Source of the DNA: Pseudoflavonifractor sp. An85
GTDB taxonomy: Bacteria > Bacillota > Clostridia > Oscillospirales > Oscillospiraceae
Assembly: GCF_002161235.1 (NCBI RefSeq)
Contig: NZ_NFHE01000017.1
Coordinates: 1 to 63,226, forward strand
Direction: 5' to 3'
Length of the DNA: 63,226 bases
Part shown: piece by piece, positions 8,721-17,062 of the stretch
Layout: each line of letters begins with the position of its first letter
How positions within the stretch are numbered: the first letter of the stretch is position 1
The notes under the pieces: model-generated
What the model was told of the DNA's origin: nothing
The model's database searches: none
Seen by the model: only the letters and a program-made list of their open reading frames with translations
Translations under genes and position numbers: made by a program

Positions 8721-10046
8721 ATGAGTTATACCGTGGCATTCCAGTCTCTGGGCTGCTCTAAAAACCTGGTGAACACCGAGCAGATGATGGCCCTGTGCCG
8801 GGCCGCTGGCTACAACGTCACCGGGGAGCCCCGGGGGGCGGACGTGGCGGTCCTCAACACCTGCGGGTTTATTGAGGCGGCCAAGAGCGAGGCCATCGAC
8901 TGCATTTTGGAGCTGGCCCAGCTGAAGAAAGAGGGGCAGCTGAAAAAGCTGCTGGTCACCGGGTGCCTGTCCCAGCGCTACCCCCAGGACATCCGCACCG
9001 AGTTGCCCGAGGTGGACGGCCTGCTGGGCACCGGCAGCTACACCGACGTGGTGTCCGCCATTGAGGCGCTCATGGCCGGGGAAGAGGCCCAGCACTTCGG
9101 GGACATCCACCGCACCTACGAGGACGGGGAGCGGATGGTCACCACACCCCCCTACACCGCATACCTGAAAATTGCGGAGGGGTGCAGCAACGGCTGCGCC
9201 TTCTGTATCATCCCCAAGCTCCGGGGCCGCTACCGCAGCCGCTCCATGGAGCATATTCTGGAGGAGGCCCAGAAGCTGGCGGACAACGGGGTGCAGGAGC
9301 TCATCGTCATCGCCCAGGACATCACCCGCTACGGTCAGGATTTGGAGGAGCCCACCACGCTGGCGGCGCTGCTGCGCGAGCTGTGCAAGCTGCCCTTCCA
9401 CTGGATTCGTCTCCACTACCTCTATCCCGAGGCGGTCACCGACGAGCTCATTGAGGTCATCGCCAAGGAGCGGAAGATCGTCAAGTACCTGGACATTCCC
9501 ATCCAGCACGCCAACGACGGCATTTTGAAGGCCATGCGTCGGCGCAGCACCAAGGCCGAGATCGAGACCCTCTTTGCCAAGCTTCGGGCCGCCATGCCCA
9601 AGGTGGTGATCCGTACCTCCCTCATCTGTGGTCTGCCCGGAGAAGGGAAGGAGGAGTTTGAGGAGCTGTGTGAGTTCCTCAAAGAGCAGAAGATCCAGCG
9701 GGCCGGTGTGTTCCAGTTCTCCCCTGAGGAGGGCACCTTGGCTGCGGCCATGGAAAACCAGGTGGATCCCGAGGTGGCGGCTCGCCGGGTGGAGCTGGTG
9801 GTGGACCTCCAGTCCCGCATCATGGACGAGTACAACCAGGAGCGCCTGGGCACTTGCATGGAGGTTTTGTGTGAGGGATTTGATGCCAATGAAGGGTGCT
9901 TTGTGGGCCGCACCTACGCCGACTCGGTGGACATTGACGGCCGGGTGCTGTTTACCGCTGCGGGCGACGTAAAGGCAGGAGAATTTGTGTGGGTCCGGAT
10001 CACCGGTATGTCTGACGGGGATCTCACGGGCGAAATTGAGGAGTGA
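8721..10046 (+). CDS. rimO: ribosomal protein uS12 methylthiotransferase RimO
   Basis: 441 residues from ATG 8721; an in-frame ATG at 8712 is possible but less well spaced. RimO adds a methylthio group to an Asp of ribosomal protein S12. The N-terminal methylthiotransferase domain holds the three cluster cysteines (LGCSKN, NTCGF, VTGCLSQ); the radical SAM core has CSNGCAFCIIP for the second [4Fe-4S] cluster; a TRAM domain ends the protein. The opening QSLGCSKNLVNTE is typical of RimO rather than MiaB. It ends next to pgsA, the gene order seen in many clostridia. Confidence 0.93.
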   Translation: MSYTVAFQSLGCSKNLVNTEQMMALCRAAGYNVTGEPRGADVAVLNTCGFIEAAKSEAIDCILELAQLKKEGQLKKLLVTGCLSQRYPQDIRTELPEVDGLLGTGSYTDVVSAIEALMAGEEAQHFGDIHRTYEDGERMVTTPPYTAYLKIAEGCSNGCAFCIIPKLRGRYRSRSMEHILEEAQKLADNGVQELIVIAQDITRYGQDLEEPTTLAALLRELCKLPFHWIRLHYLYPEAVTDELIEVIAKERKIVKYLDIPIQHANDGILKAMRRRSTKAEIETLFAKLRAAMPKVVIRTSLICGLPGEGKEEFEELCEFLKEQKIQRAGVFQFSPEEGTLAAAMENQVDPEVAARRVELVVDLQSRIMDEYNQERLGTCMEVLCEGFDANEGCFVGRTYADSVDIDGRVLFTAAGDVKAGEFVWVRITGMSDGDLTGEIEE

Positions 10047-10051
10047 ACGAC

Positions 10052-10573
10052 ATGGAATGGAATACCGCCAATAAATTGACCATGCTGCGGGTGATTTTGA
10101 TCCCCGTATATCTGGTGGTCTGGTACCTGAATATGGAGACCAGTGCCTATTGGGCCCTGGCCGTGTTTGTGGTGGCCAGCGTCACCGACTTCGCCGACGG
10201 ATATGTGGCCCGGCATTACAACCAGGTGACCACCTTTGGTAAATTCATGGACCCCCTGGCGGATAAGATTCTGGTGATCACCGCCATGATCTGGTTTGCC
10301 TCGGTGGGTATGCTCCCCGTGTGGGCTCTGGTCATTGTGGTGGCCCGGGAGTTTGCCGTGTCTGGTCTGCGCCTCATCGCCGTGGACAATGGTCGGGTGA
10401 TTGCTGCTGCCTGGTCGGGCAAGGTGAAAACCTTCTCCACCATGGTGTGCCTGTGCCTGATGCACTTGCCCATTCCCGAGGTTCTGGTTCATGTGTGCGT
10501 GTGGGTGATTGTGATTACCACCGTGTACTCCGGCATTGAGTACTTCTGGAAGAACAAAGACGTAATGAAATAA
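10052..10573 (+). CDS. pgsA: CDP-diacylglycerol-glycerol-3-phosphate 3-phosphatidyltransferase
   Basis: 173 residues, integral membrane protein with several hydrophobic helices. It makes phosphatidylglycerol phosphate, the first committed step to phosphatidylglycerol and cardiolipin. The full CDP-alcohol phosphotransferase motif is visible: DG-x2-AR-x8-G-x3-D-x3-D, from DFADGYVAR to GKFMDPLADK. ATG 10052 has GAGGAG at good spacing; a GTG at 10043 overlaps the rimO stop. A strong terminator follows. Confidence 0.94.
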   Translation: MEWNTANKLTMLRVILIPVYLVVWYLNMETSAYWALAVFVVASVTDFADGYVARHYNQVTTFGKFMDPLADKILVITAMIWFASVGMLPVWALVIVVAREFAVSGLRLIAVDNGRVIAAAWSGKVKTFSTMVCLCLMHLPIPEVLVHVCVWVIVITTVYSGIEYFWKNKDVMK

Positions 10574-10574
10574 T

Positions 10575-10611
10575 AAAAAGGCCTGTTGCAGAGAGCAACA
10601 GGCCTTTTTTA
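10575..10611. terminator. bidirectional terminator between pgsA and galM
   Basis: Perfect 15-bp arms AAAAAGGCCTGTTGC and complement, a 5-base loop, A-run on one side and T-run on the other. It serves both converging genes. Confidence 0.9.
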
Positions 10612-10619
10612 TGTAGTTG

Positions 10620-11657
10620 TTAAACGAACTTGTACACAGTCTCTTCCCGATAGACCTCTCCCACATGGAGCACGGCAGAGGGGAAATTCTCGTGGTTGGG
10701 GGCATCGGGGAAGTTCTGGGTCTCCAGGCAGAAGCCCCAGCGCTTGTCGTAGGGGGCGCCATCTTTGCCCGTCGGGCAGCCATCCATGTAGTTGCCGGAG
10801 TAGAACTGAATACCGGGGGTGGTGGTATGTACCTCCATGGTGATGCCGGTGGCGGAGGAGTGGGCGGTGGCCACGTGGCGCAGCTGTCCGGCATGGCCGT
10901 CCAGCACCCAGTTGTGGTCATAACCACGGGCCATAGTCAGCTGCTCAAAATCGTCGTCCCAGTGTGCGCCAATGGCCACAGGAGTACGCAGGTCCATGGG
11001 AGTGCCCTCCACGCTGGCGATCTCACCAGTGGGGATGGAACCGGCGTCGGTGGGGGTGTAGGACTGAGCCTGGATGGAGATGGTCTGCTCCCCCACGGGG
11101 CCGCTGGCGTGGCCGGAGAGGTTGAAGTAGCAGTGGTTGGTGAGGTTGCACAGGGTGTCGGCGTCAGTGGTGGCGTGATAGGCAATGGACAGCCCGTCCT
11201 CCTGCAAGGTGTAGGTGACGATAACCGTGAGGTTGCCGGGGTAGTTCTCCTCGCCGTTGGGGCTGGTGAGGGAGAGCACTACCTGGTTGTCCGTCTGAGA
11301 CTCCACCGTCCAGATCTTCTTATCAAAGCCGATGTCGCCGCCGTGGAGGTGGTTGGGGCCGTTGTTGGTGGCCAGGGTGTAGTCCACGCCGTTCAAAGTG
11401 AACTTGCCCTTGCCAATGCGGTTGCCAAAGCGGCCAATGAGAGCGCCGATGTAGCAGGTCTGGCTCATGTAGTCCTCCATGGTATCAAAGCCCAGGGCCA
11501 CATCCACAGGATTGCCGTCTTTGTCCGGCACAACCAGGGAGCGGATGGCTCCGCCATAGGTGAGGATGGAGCAGCGAAGGGCGCCATTGGTGAGGATCAG
11601 CTCCTCCACAGCTGTTCCGTCGGGCAAGGTAGAGAAAGGAATACGAGTTGCAGACAT
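10620..11657 (-). CDS. galM: galactose mutarotase (aldose 1-epimerase)
   Basis: 345 residues from ATG 11657, which has AGGAGG upstream. Interconverts alpha and beta anomers of galactose and other aldoses, feeding the Leloir pathway. Family signatures are the NHCYFNLSGH block with the catalytic His, NHLHGG near residue 90 and the C-terminal ETQNFPDAPNH containing the catalytic Glu. Length is normal. No other galactose gene is beside it, so it is a stand-alone gene here. Confidence 0.93.
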   Translation of the reverse strand: MSATRIPFSTLPDGTAVEELILTNGALRCSILTYGGAIRSLVVPDKDGNPVDVALGFDTMEDYMSQTCYIGALIGRFGNRIGKGKFTLNGVDYTLATNNGPNHLHGGDIGFDKKIWTVESQTDNQVVLSLTSPNGEENYPGNLTVIVTYTLQEDGLSIAYHATTDADTLCNLTNHCYFNLSGHASGPVGEQTISIQAQSYTPTDAGSIPTGEIASVEGTPMDLRTPVAIGAHWDDDFEQLTMARGYDHNWVLDGHAGQLRHVATAHSSATGITMEVHTTTPGIQFYSGNYMDGCPTGKDGAPYDKRWGFCLETQNFPDAPNHENFPSAVLHVGEVYREETVYKFV

Positions 11658-11720
11658 GGGAAAAACCTCCTGTGCTTTTTTCTCGATTGTAGCACCCGGC
11701 GGCTCCGTCGTCAACTGCTC

Positions 11721-12287
11721 TTACAGGCTGAGAAGGCCCAAATGTTCCACGAGAATTTTGCAGCCGATGAGCACCAGCACCACGCCGCCAAACAGCTCTG
11801 CCTTGGACTTGAACCGGGCGCCGAATACGTTGCCGATTTTCACACCGGCAGCTGAGATGACAAAGGTGCACACGCCGATGAGGGCCACGGCGGCCCAGAT
11901 GTTCACCTTTAAAAAGGCAAAGGTGACCCCTACGGCCAGCGCGTCAATGGACGTGGCCACCGCCAGCAGGAACATACCTCCGGCGGCCAGAGAGGGGGAG
12001 ACCTCTTCGTCCTCTCCACTCATAGCCTCCCGAATCATGTTGCCGCCAATGATGAGAAGCAGCACAAAGGCAATCCAGTGGTCCAGAGCCTGCACTAGCT
12101 GGGCAAAGGTGGAGCCCAAAAAGTAGCCCAGGGTGGGCATCAACGCCTGAAAAGCGCCAAACCAAAGGCCTACCACCAGGCAGTGCTTGAGCTTCAACGT
12201 GCGGATGGACAATCCCTTGCAGATGGACACGGCAAAGGCATCCATGGCAAGGCCCACAGCCAAAATAAACAATTCCAAAAATCCCAT
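11721..12287 (-). CDS. mntP: manganese efflux pump MntP
   Basis: 188 residues with six hydrophobic helices arranged as two related halves. Each half has the conserved acidic motif of the MntP/DUF204 family: GLAMDAFAVSICKG in the first and ATSIDALAVGVTFA in the second. It exports Mn2+. The start at 12287 is chosen because the protein begins MGFLELF as in the family; a longer frame reaches back into the riboswitch. The yybP-ykoY aptamer directly upstream independently supports a manganese function. Confidence 0.93.
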   Translation of the reverse strand: MGFLELFILAVGLAMDAFAVSICKGLSIRTLKLKHCLVVGLWFGAFQALMPTLGYFLGSTFAQLVQALDHWIAFVLLLIIGGNMIREAMSGEDEEVSPSLAAGGMFLLAVATSIDALAVGVTFAFLKVNIWAAVALIGVCTFVISAAGVKIGNVFGARFKSKAELFGGVVLVLIGCKILVEHLGLLSL

Positions 12288-12323
12288 ACCATTCAAACCT
12301 TTCTGAAAAATGAAAAACGAGCA

Positions 12324-12363
12324 CAAAAAAAGAGACTCTCCGCCTATGCAGCGGATAAGTCTC
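12324..12363 (-). terminator. riboswitch expression-platform terminator
   Basis: On the minus strand GAGACT-TATCCGC pairs with GCGGA-GAGTCTC around a short loop, followed by TTTTTTT. The 5' arm reuses the 3' strand of the aptamer's closing helix, so Mn2+ binding should prevent this hairpin and turn mntP on. Confidence 0.8.
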
Positions 12364-12452
12364 ACTGTTTCAGACCCGACCAGACGGACACGCCGCCAGT
12401 ATGTTGACCAGGCCACGGCGCGGGAAAGCGCCGCCAATTACTCCCTTATCTG
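12350..12452 (-). promoter_or_regulatory. yybP-ykoY manganese riboswitch
   Basis: On the minus strand the leader contains the two conserved segments of the yybP-ykoY (Mn2+) aptamer: GATAAGGGAGTA at the 5' side (about 12441-12452) and TGAGACTTATC at the 3' side, which pair through GATAAG/CTTATC to close the junction. G-C-rich internal hairpins lie between them. The downstream gene is mntP, the classic target. Confidence 0.88.
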
Positions 12453-12458
12453 AGGATG

Positions 12459-12488
12459 ATTGTACCGAAAAGATGGGAGGTTAGTCAA
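12459..12488 (-). promoter_or_regulatory. promoter of mntP
   Basis: Minus strand TTGACT (12483-12488), 18-base spacer, TACAAT (12459-12464), just upstream of the riboswitch. Confidence 0.75.
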
Positions 12489-12548
12489 TGATAACACAGG
12501 AGACCAACTGGGATTGATAAACTTTTTTTGAACAATGTGGAGGAAGGA

Positions 12549-12598
12549 TTGCAGGCGGAGGAAAGAACGTGTACTATATAGTTACGATAACAATATAG
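12549..12598 (+). promoter_or_regulatory. promoter with overlapping palindromic operator for the ABC transporter
   Basis: TTGCAG (12549-12554), 17-base spacer, TACTAT (12572-12577). An imperfect palindrome with 11-bp arms (CTATATAGTTA at 12574-12584 and TAACAATATAG at 12588-12598, one mismatch, 3-base centre) overlaps the -10 box, so a repressor probably blocks this promoter. The cognate regulator is not adjacent. Confidence 0.6.
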
Positions 12599-12614
12599 CG
12601 GGATGGTGGTAATT

Positions 12615-13316
12615 ATGAGTTATATCTCTTTCAAAGACGTGCGCAAGGAGTATATCATGGGAGAGGTGACCATCAAAGCGGTGGATGGGGTGAATTTCCA
12701 CATTGAAAAAGGGGAATTTGCCATTATTGTGGGGCCATCCGGAGCGGGAAAAACCACGGTTCTGAATATGTTGGGCGGCATGGACGCCTGCACCAGCGGT
12801 GAGATTTTGGTGGACGGGACAAAGGTCAGTGACTTCAACGCCCAACAGCTGACCAAGTACCGGCGCAACGACATCGGATTTGTCTTCCAGTTTTACAACC
12901 TGGTGCAGAATTTGACGGCGCTGGAAAATGTGGAACTGGCAGCGCAGATTTGCAAAGATCCATTGGACGCCAAAGATGTGTTGGAGCATGTGGGATTGGG
13001 ACACCGGTTGAGCAACTTCCCGGCCCAGCTCTCCGGCGGCGAGCAGCAGCGGGTGGCCATCGCCCGCGCCCTGGCCAAAAACCCCAAGCTGCTGTTGTGC
13101 GACGAGCCCACCGGAGCTTTGGACTACGTCACCGGCAAGGCCATTTTGAAGCTCTTGCAGGACACCTGTCGCCAGCACGGCATGACGGTGGTGGTCATCA
13201 CGCACAATACGGCCCTGACCCCCATGGCGAACCGTGTCATTCACATCAAAAACGGGCGTGTGGAGGAGATGACCTGCAATCCGCATCCCACGCCGGTGGA
13301 GGCGATTGAATGGTGA
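12615..13316 (+). CDS. ABC transporter ATP-binding protein (MacB/LolD type)
   Basis: 233 residues. Walker [11 protein letters not shown]-loop region [21 protein letters not shown], signature LSGGEQQR, Walker [13 protein letters not shown] and switch His (VITHN) are all present. The FQFYNL and GALD details are typical of the MacB/FtsE/LolD branch that pairs with FtsX-like permeases, and the next gene, overlapping by seven bases, is such a permease. The pair probably works as a mechanotransmission-type ABC system at the membrane, not as a classical importer; the substrate is unknown. Confidence 0.92.
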   Translation: MSYISFKDVRKEYIMGEVTIKAVDGVNFHIEKGEFAIIVGPSGAGKTTVLNMLGGMDACTSGEILVDGTKVSDFNAQQLTKYRRNDIGFVFQFYNLVQNLTALENVELAAQICKDPLDAKDVLEHVGLGHRLSNFPAQLSGGEQQRVAIARALAKNPKLLLCDEPTGALDYVTGKAILKLLQDTCRQHGMTVVVITHNTALTPMANRVIHIKNGRVEEMTCNPHPTPVEAIEW

Positions 13317-16300
13317 CCAGAAAGAACAGACTGCTCACGGACTTCCTGCGGGAAATTCGCCGTACATACAGTCGATTTATCTCGATTTTGCTCCTGTCCG
13401 CCTTGGCTGTGGCCTTTTTGGTGGGACTGCGGGCCACGGCCCCGGACATGGAGTACACCGCAGACAATTACTATGACGCCCACCACCTCATGGACGGCTA
13501 TGTGATGTCCACCATGGGCTTGACGGAGGAGGATTTGCAGGCCCTCTCCCAAGCCGATGGAGTGGAGCAGGTAGAGGGCGCGTGGAGCGTGGATGCCACA
13601 GCGGTGGACAGCATTGTGTCCCTGCGTTCGGTGCCGGAAGAGTTGAACCTGCTGAATCTGGTGCGAGGGCGGATGCCGGAGCAGGCGGACGAGTGCGTCA
13701 CCGAGGAGCTGCTTCTCACCGCCTTGGGATTGGATGTGGGGGACACCCTCACGGTGACCCTGGAGGAGGGGGACCAGGATAGCCTGGAGCGCACCACCTT
13801 CACCATCGTGGGTACGGTGCAAAGTCCTCTGTACATCAGCACGGACCGTGGCACATCCAGTTTGGGCAACGGCAGCGTGGATGCCATGGTGTACATTCCC
13901 AGGGAGAATTTCAACCTGGATGTATACACCACCGCGTACTTCACTGGGGAAGGGTTGGCCCAGCTGGACAGCTACAGCCAGACCTATGAAGATCAGATGA
14001 CCGCCCTGGTGGACGGTCTGGACGGACTGGCCCAGGAGCGGGCGGGGCTGCGGGACCAGGAAGTGCGGGGAGAGGCCCAGCAAAAGCTGGACGATGCCCG
14101 TAAGGAGCTGGCAGATGCCAAAGCGGAACTGGACGAGGCCGCCCAAGAGCTGGCGGACGCTCGAACGGAGCTGGACCAGGGGTGGGAGGACTACCGACAG
14201 GGCCTTGCCACCTTGGAACAGAAGGTGAAAGACGGCCAGGCGCAGCTGGACGAGGCCAAGGCCAAACTGGACCAGGCGCAGACCCAGTATGAGCAGGGCC
14301 AGAAGGAATATGAGCAGGGCCAGAAGAAATATGAGCAGGGCTTGGCAGCTTACCAGGAGAATCTGGAGCAGCTGGATGCCCAGCAGGCCCAGGTCACCCA
14401 GGGCTATGAGGCCTATTGGGACGCTTTGAAGCCCTTTGAGGGCACCCCTATGTACGACCAGATGGTGGAGCAGCTGGCCCCTCAGAAGGCGCAGCTGGAC
14501 GAGGCTCAGGCCAAGTTGACGGAAGGGTACGCCCAGCTGGATGAAGTGAAAAAGCAGCTGGACGATGCCCAGGCGGAACTGGATGGAGCGCTGAGCCAAC
14601 TGACCCAGGCGGCAGAAGAGATCCGCACGGGGCAAGAGGAATACCAGGCGGGTCAAAACACCCTGGACCGGGAGGAGCAGCAGGGCCGCAGCCAGCTTGC
14701 CCAGGCCAAGGCAGAGCTGGATCAGGGAGAGGCGGAGTACCACAAGGGCCTGCGTGAGTATGAGCAGGCCAAGTCGGATGCACAGCCGGAACTGGACCAG
14801 GCCCAGGCGGATATTGACCAGGGGCAGAAGGAACTGGACGAGATGGCAGCCTGTGAGTGGTATGTGCTGGGGCGCAACACCAACACCGGCTTTGTGGGCT
14901 ATGCCCAGGATGCCGAGCGTGTGGAGAACCTATCCAGCATTTTCCCCGTCATCTTCTTTGTGGTGGCGGCGTTGGCCTGCCTGACCACGATGACCCGTAT
15001 GGTGGAGGAGCAGCGCACCCAGATCGGCGCGCTAAAGGCTCTGGGTTTCTCCCGGCTGGCTATTTCGTGGAAATATGTGGGCTACGCTCTGGTGGCCAGC
15101 TTGGTGGGTGGTCTCATGGGTCTGGGCATTGGCGCCACTCTCATCCCGGCGGTGATTGCCAACGCCTTTGAGATCATGTATGCCATCCCGGGGCTGGAGT
15201 ACAAGATGCAGCTGCCTCTGTTTGTCCTGGCGGTGCTGGCGGCGGTGGCGTGTACCACCGGTGCCGCGGTGTGGGCCTGCCTGTCCACTTTGGTGGATAC
15301 ACCGGCCAACCTTATGCGGCCCAGAGCGCCCAAGGCGGGCAAGCGGGTGTTTTTGGAATATATTAAGCCCCTTTGGCGCAGACTGTCTTTTACCTGGAAA
15401 GTGACCATGCGCAACCTGTTCCGCTATCAAAAGCGGTTCTGGATGACGGTCATTGGCATTGGCGGGTGCACCGCCTTGATTGTCACCGGGTTTGGGCTCC
15501 ACGAGTCCATCTTTGACGTGCTGAACAAGCAGTTTGATGAGATTTCCCAGTATGATGCCACGGTGGGCCTCCATGAGGATCTGACCGAGGAGCAACACCG
15601 GGAGGTACAGAGTTTCCTCAACGGCGAGGAGGCGGTGGATGACTACCTGTTCTCCTATCAGGAGTTGGTGGAGACCTCCTCCACCGGCATCTCCTACGAT
15701 GCGTACCTGTTTGCTGTGTCCGACCAGGAGGAATTTGAGCAGTTTGTGGAGCTTCGCCACCGCAGCGACCACTCCCAGGTGAACCTGATCCAGGACGGCG
15801 TGGTCATTGACGAGAAACTCTCTGAACTGCTGGATGTGTCGGTGGGGGACACCATCACCCTCAACGGAGACAAACGGGTGGAAGTGGTGGTCACCGATAT
15901 TACGGAAAACTACGTCAACCACTATATCTACATGACTCAGGACCTGTACACCCAGCTGTTTGGCCCAAGTGTGGAGGACAATGTGATTCTCCTGGGCTAC
16001 CGGGACGGGGTGGGGGTAGACGTGTCCAACCAGACCTCGGAAGCTCTCATGAAACTGGATGGGGTGAGTTCGTACTCCTACATTGCCACCATTCGGGACA
16101 GTTTCGAGGACAGTATGGACGCCATCAACTACGCTGTGGTCATCATCATTGTAGCGGCTGCCGCCCTGGCCTTTGTGGTGCTGTACAACTTGACCAACAT
16201 CAACATCACCGAGCGCATGCGGGAACTGGCCACCTTGAAGGTGCTTGGGTTCTATGATCGGGAGACCACCGCATACGTATTGCGGGAGAATGTGTTCCTC

Positions 16301-16525
16301 ACCATCTTCGGCGTGGCCTTGGGTCTGGTGCTGGGCCGCTTCCTCCACAGCTGGATGGTGGTGACGGTGGAGGTGGACCTGGTTATGTTCGGGCGTACCG
16401 CTCCTCTGTATGCCTATGTGTTGGCCGCAGCTATGACCGCCCTGTTCTCCCTCATCGTTAATGTGGTGGCCCACTTTAAGCTGAAAAAAGTGGATATGGT
16501 AGAAAGTTTGAAAACGGTGGAATGA
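13310..16525 (+). CDS. giant FtsX-like ABC permease with coiled-coil insertion
   Basis: 1071 residues. A transmembrane helix near residues 20-42 is followed by a MacB-like periplasmic/extracellular domain, then a long insertion (about 250-515) of repeated heptads rich in Gln, Glu, Lys, Ala and Leu (AQLDEAKAKLDQAQ, QAELDGALSQL), predicted as coiled coil. Two FtsX permease blocks follow: one at about 545-680 and one near the C-terminus at about 940-1060. Clostridial proteins of this type form export or signalling complexes with the preceding ATPase. It may reach across the cell wall; that is inference. Codon use matches the host. Confidence 0.88.
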   Translation: MVTRKNRLLTDFLREIRRTYSRFISILLLSALAVAFLVGLRATAPDMEYTADNYYDAHHLMDGYVMSTMGLTEEDLQALSQADGVEQVEGAWSVDATAVDSIVSLRSVPEELNLLNLVRGRMPEQADECVTEELLLTALGLDVGDTLTVTLEEGDQDSLERTTFTIVGTVQSPLYISTDRGTSSLGNGSVDAMVYIPRENFNLDVYTTAYFTGEGLAQLDSYSQTYEDQMTALVDGLDGLAQERAGLRDQEVRGEAQQKLDDARKELADAKAELDEAAQELADARTELDQGWEDYRQGLATLEQKVKDGQAQLDEAKAKLDQAQTQYEQGQKEYEQGQKKYEQGLAAYQENLEQLDAQQAQVTQGYEAYWDALKPFEGTPMYDQMVEQLAPQKAQLDEAQAKLTEGYAQLDEVKKQLDDAQAELDGALSQLTQAAEEIRTGQEEYQAGQNTLDREEQQGRSQLAQAKAELDQGEAEYHKGLREYEQAKSDAQPELDQAQADIDQGQKELDEMAACEWYVLGRNTNTGFVGYAQDAERVENLSSIFPVIFFVVAALACLTTMTRMVEEQRTQIGALKALGFSRLAISWKYVGYALVASLVGGLMGLGIGATLIPAVIANAFEIMYAIPGLEYKMQLPLFVLAVLAAVACTTGAAVWACLSTLVDTPANLMRPRAPKAGKRVFLEYIKPLWRRLSFTWKVTMRNLFRYQKRFWMTVIGIGGCTALIVTGFGLHESIFDVLNKQFDEISQYDATVGLHEDLTEEQHREVQSFLNGEEAVDDYLFSYQELVETSSTGISYDAYLFAVSDQEEFEQFVELRHRSDHSQVNLIQDGVVIDEKLSELLDVSVGDTITLNGDKRVEVVVTDITENYVNHYIYMTQDLYTQLFGPSVEDNVILLGYRDGVGVDVSNQTSEALMKLDGVSSYSYIATIRDSFEDSMDAINYAVVIIIVAAAALAFVVLYNLTNINITERMRELATLKVLGFYDRETTAYVLRENVFLTIFGVALGLVLGRFLHSWMVVTVEVDLVMFGRTAPLYAYVLAAAMTALFSLIVNVVAHFKLKKVDMVESLKTVE

Positions 16526-17025
16526 GCATGAACCATGGAAAAAGTTATTTGATTCGCAGATCCAACCCCAAGGATCTCCCTGCCCTGGAGCAGCTGTACG
16601 CCCAGGCACGGGCCTTCATGGCCGCCTCGGGCAACCCCAACCAGTGGGGGGATGACAAGCCCACGGCGGAGCAGATCCAGCAGGACATCCAGCTGGGGCA
16701 CGGATTTGTGTGTATGGAAAACGGAACCATTGTGGCAGCCTTTGCCTTCCACACCCAGGGGGATCCCACCTATTCCTACATCGAAGGGGATGGGTGGCCG
16801 GATCAGGGCGACTACGGGGTGGCCCACCGGGTGGCCACCGGCGGAGCCCGAAAGGGAGCTGCTGCCCATTGTCTGGCCTGGTGTCGGGCCCACTGCCGCC
16901 AGCTGCGCATTGATACCCATGCGGATAATATCCCCATGCAGCGCTTACTGGAAAAGATGGGCTTTACCCATTGCGGAACCATCTATCTGGAAGATGGCAG
17001 CCCCCGATTGGCCTATTATCTATAA
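16522..17025 (+). CDS. GNAT-family N-acetyltransferase
   Basis: 167 residues with the acetyl-CoA fold: an N-terminal strand IRRSNPKDLPALEQLYAQAR, central strands, the pyrophosphate-binding region around VATGGARKGAAAHCLAW, and a C-terminal LRIDTHADNIPMQRLLEKMGFTHCG motif that is very typical of GNATs. The start overlaps the permease stop; an in-frame ATG at 16528 is also possible. The acetyl acceptor is unknown. It is probably cotranscribed with the ABC genes. Confidence 0.88.
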   Translation: MSMNHGKSYLIRRSNPKDLPALEQLYAQARAFMAASGNPNQWGDDKPTAEQIQQDIQLGHGFVCMENGTIVAAFAFHTQGDPTYSYIEGDGWPDQGDYGVAHRVATGGARKGAAAHCLAWCRAHCRQLRIDTHADNIPMQRLLEKMGFTHCGTIYLEDGSPRLAYYL

Positions 17026-17062
17026 AAAAATCCCCTCGGCTCGAAGCCGAGGGGATTTTTTT
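17024..17062. terminator. bidirectional terminator
   Basis: Perfect stem AATCCCCTCGGCT/AGCCGAGGGGATT with an A-run before and a T-run after. Serves the converging GNAT and ATP-grasp genes. Confidence 0.92.

Noticed and set aside
10617-11855. 412-codon open frame opposite galM
   Set aside because: Low-complexity Gly/Val/His-rich translation without motifs; it is the antisense shadow of galM.
14050-14870. Repeated GAGCAGGGCCAGAAG-like units suggesting a repeat array
   Set aside because: They encode heptads of the permease coiled coil in frame; not CRISPR or satellite DNA. No CRISPR array was seen anywhere.
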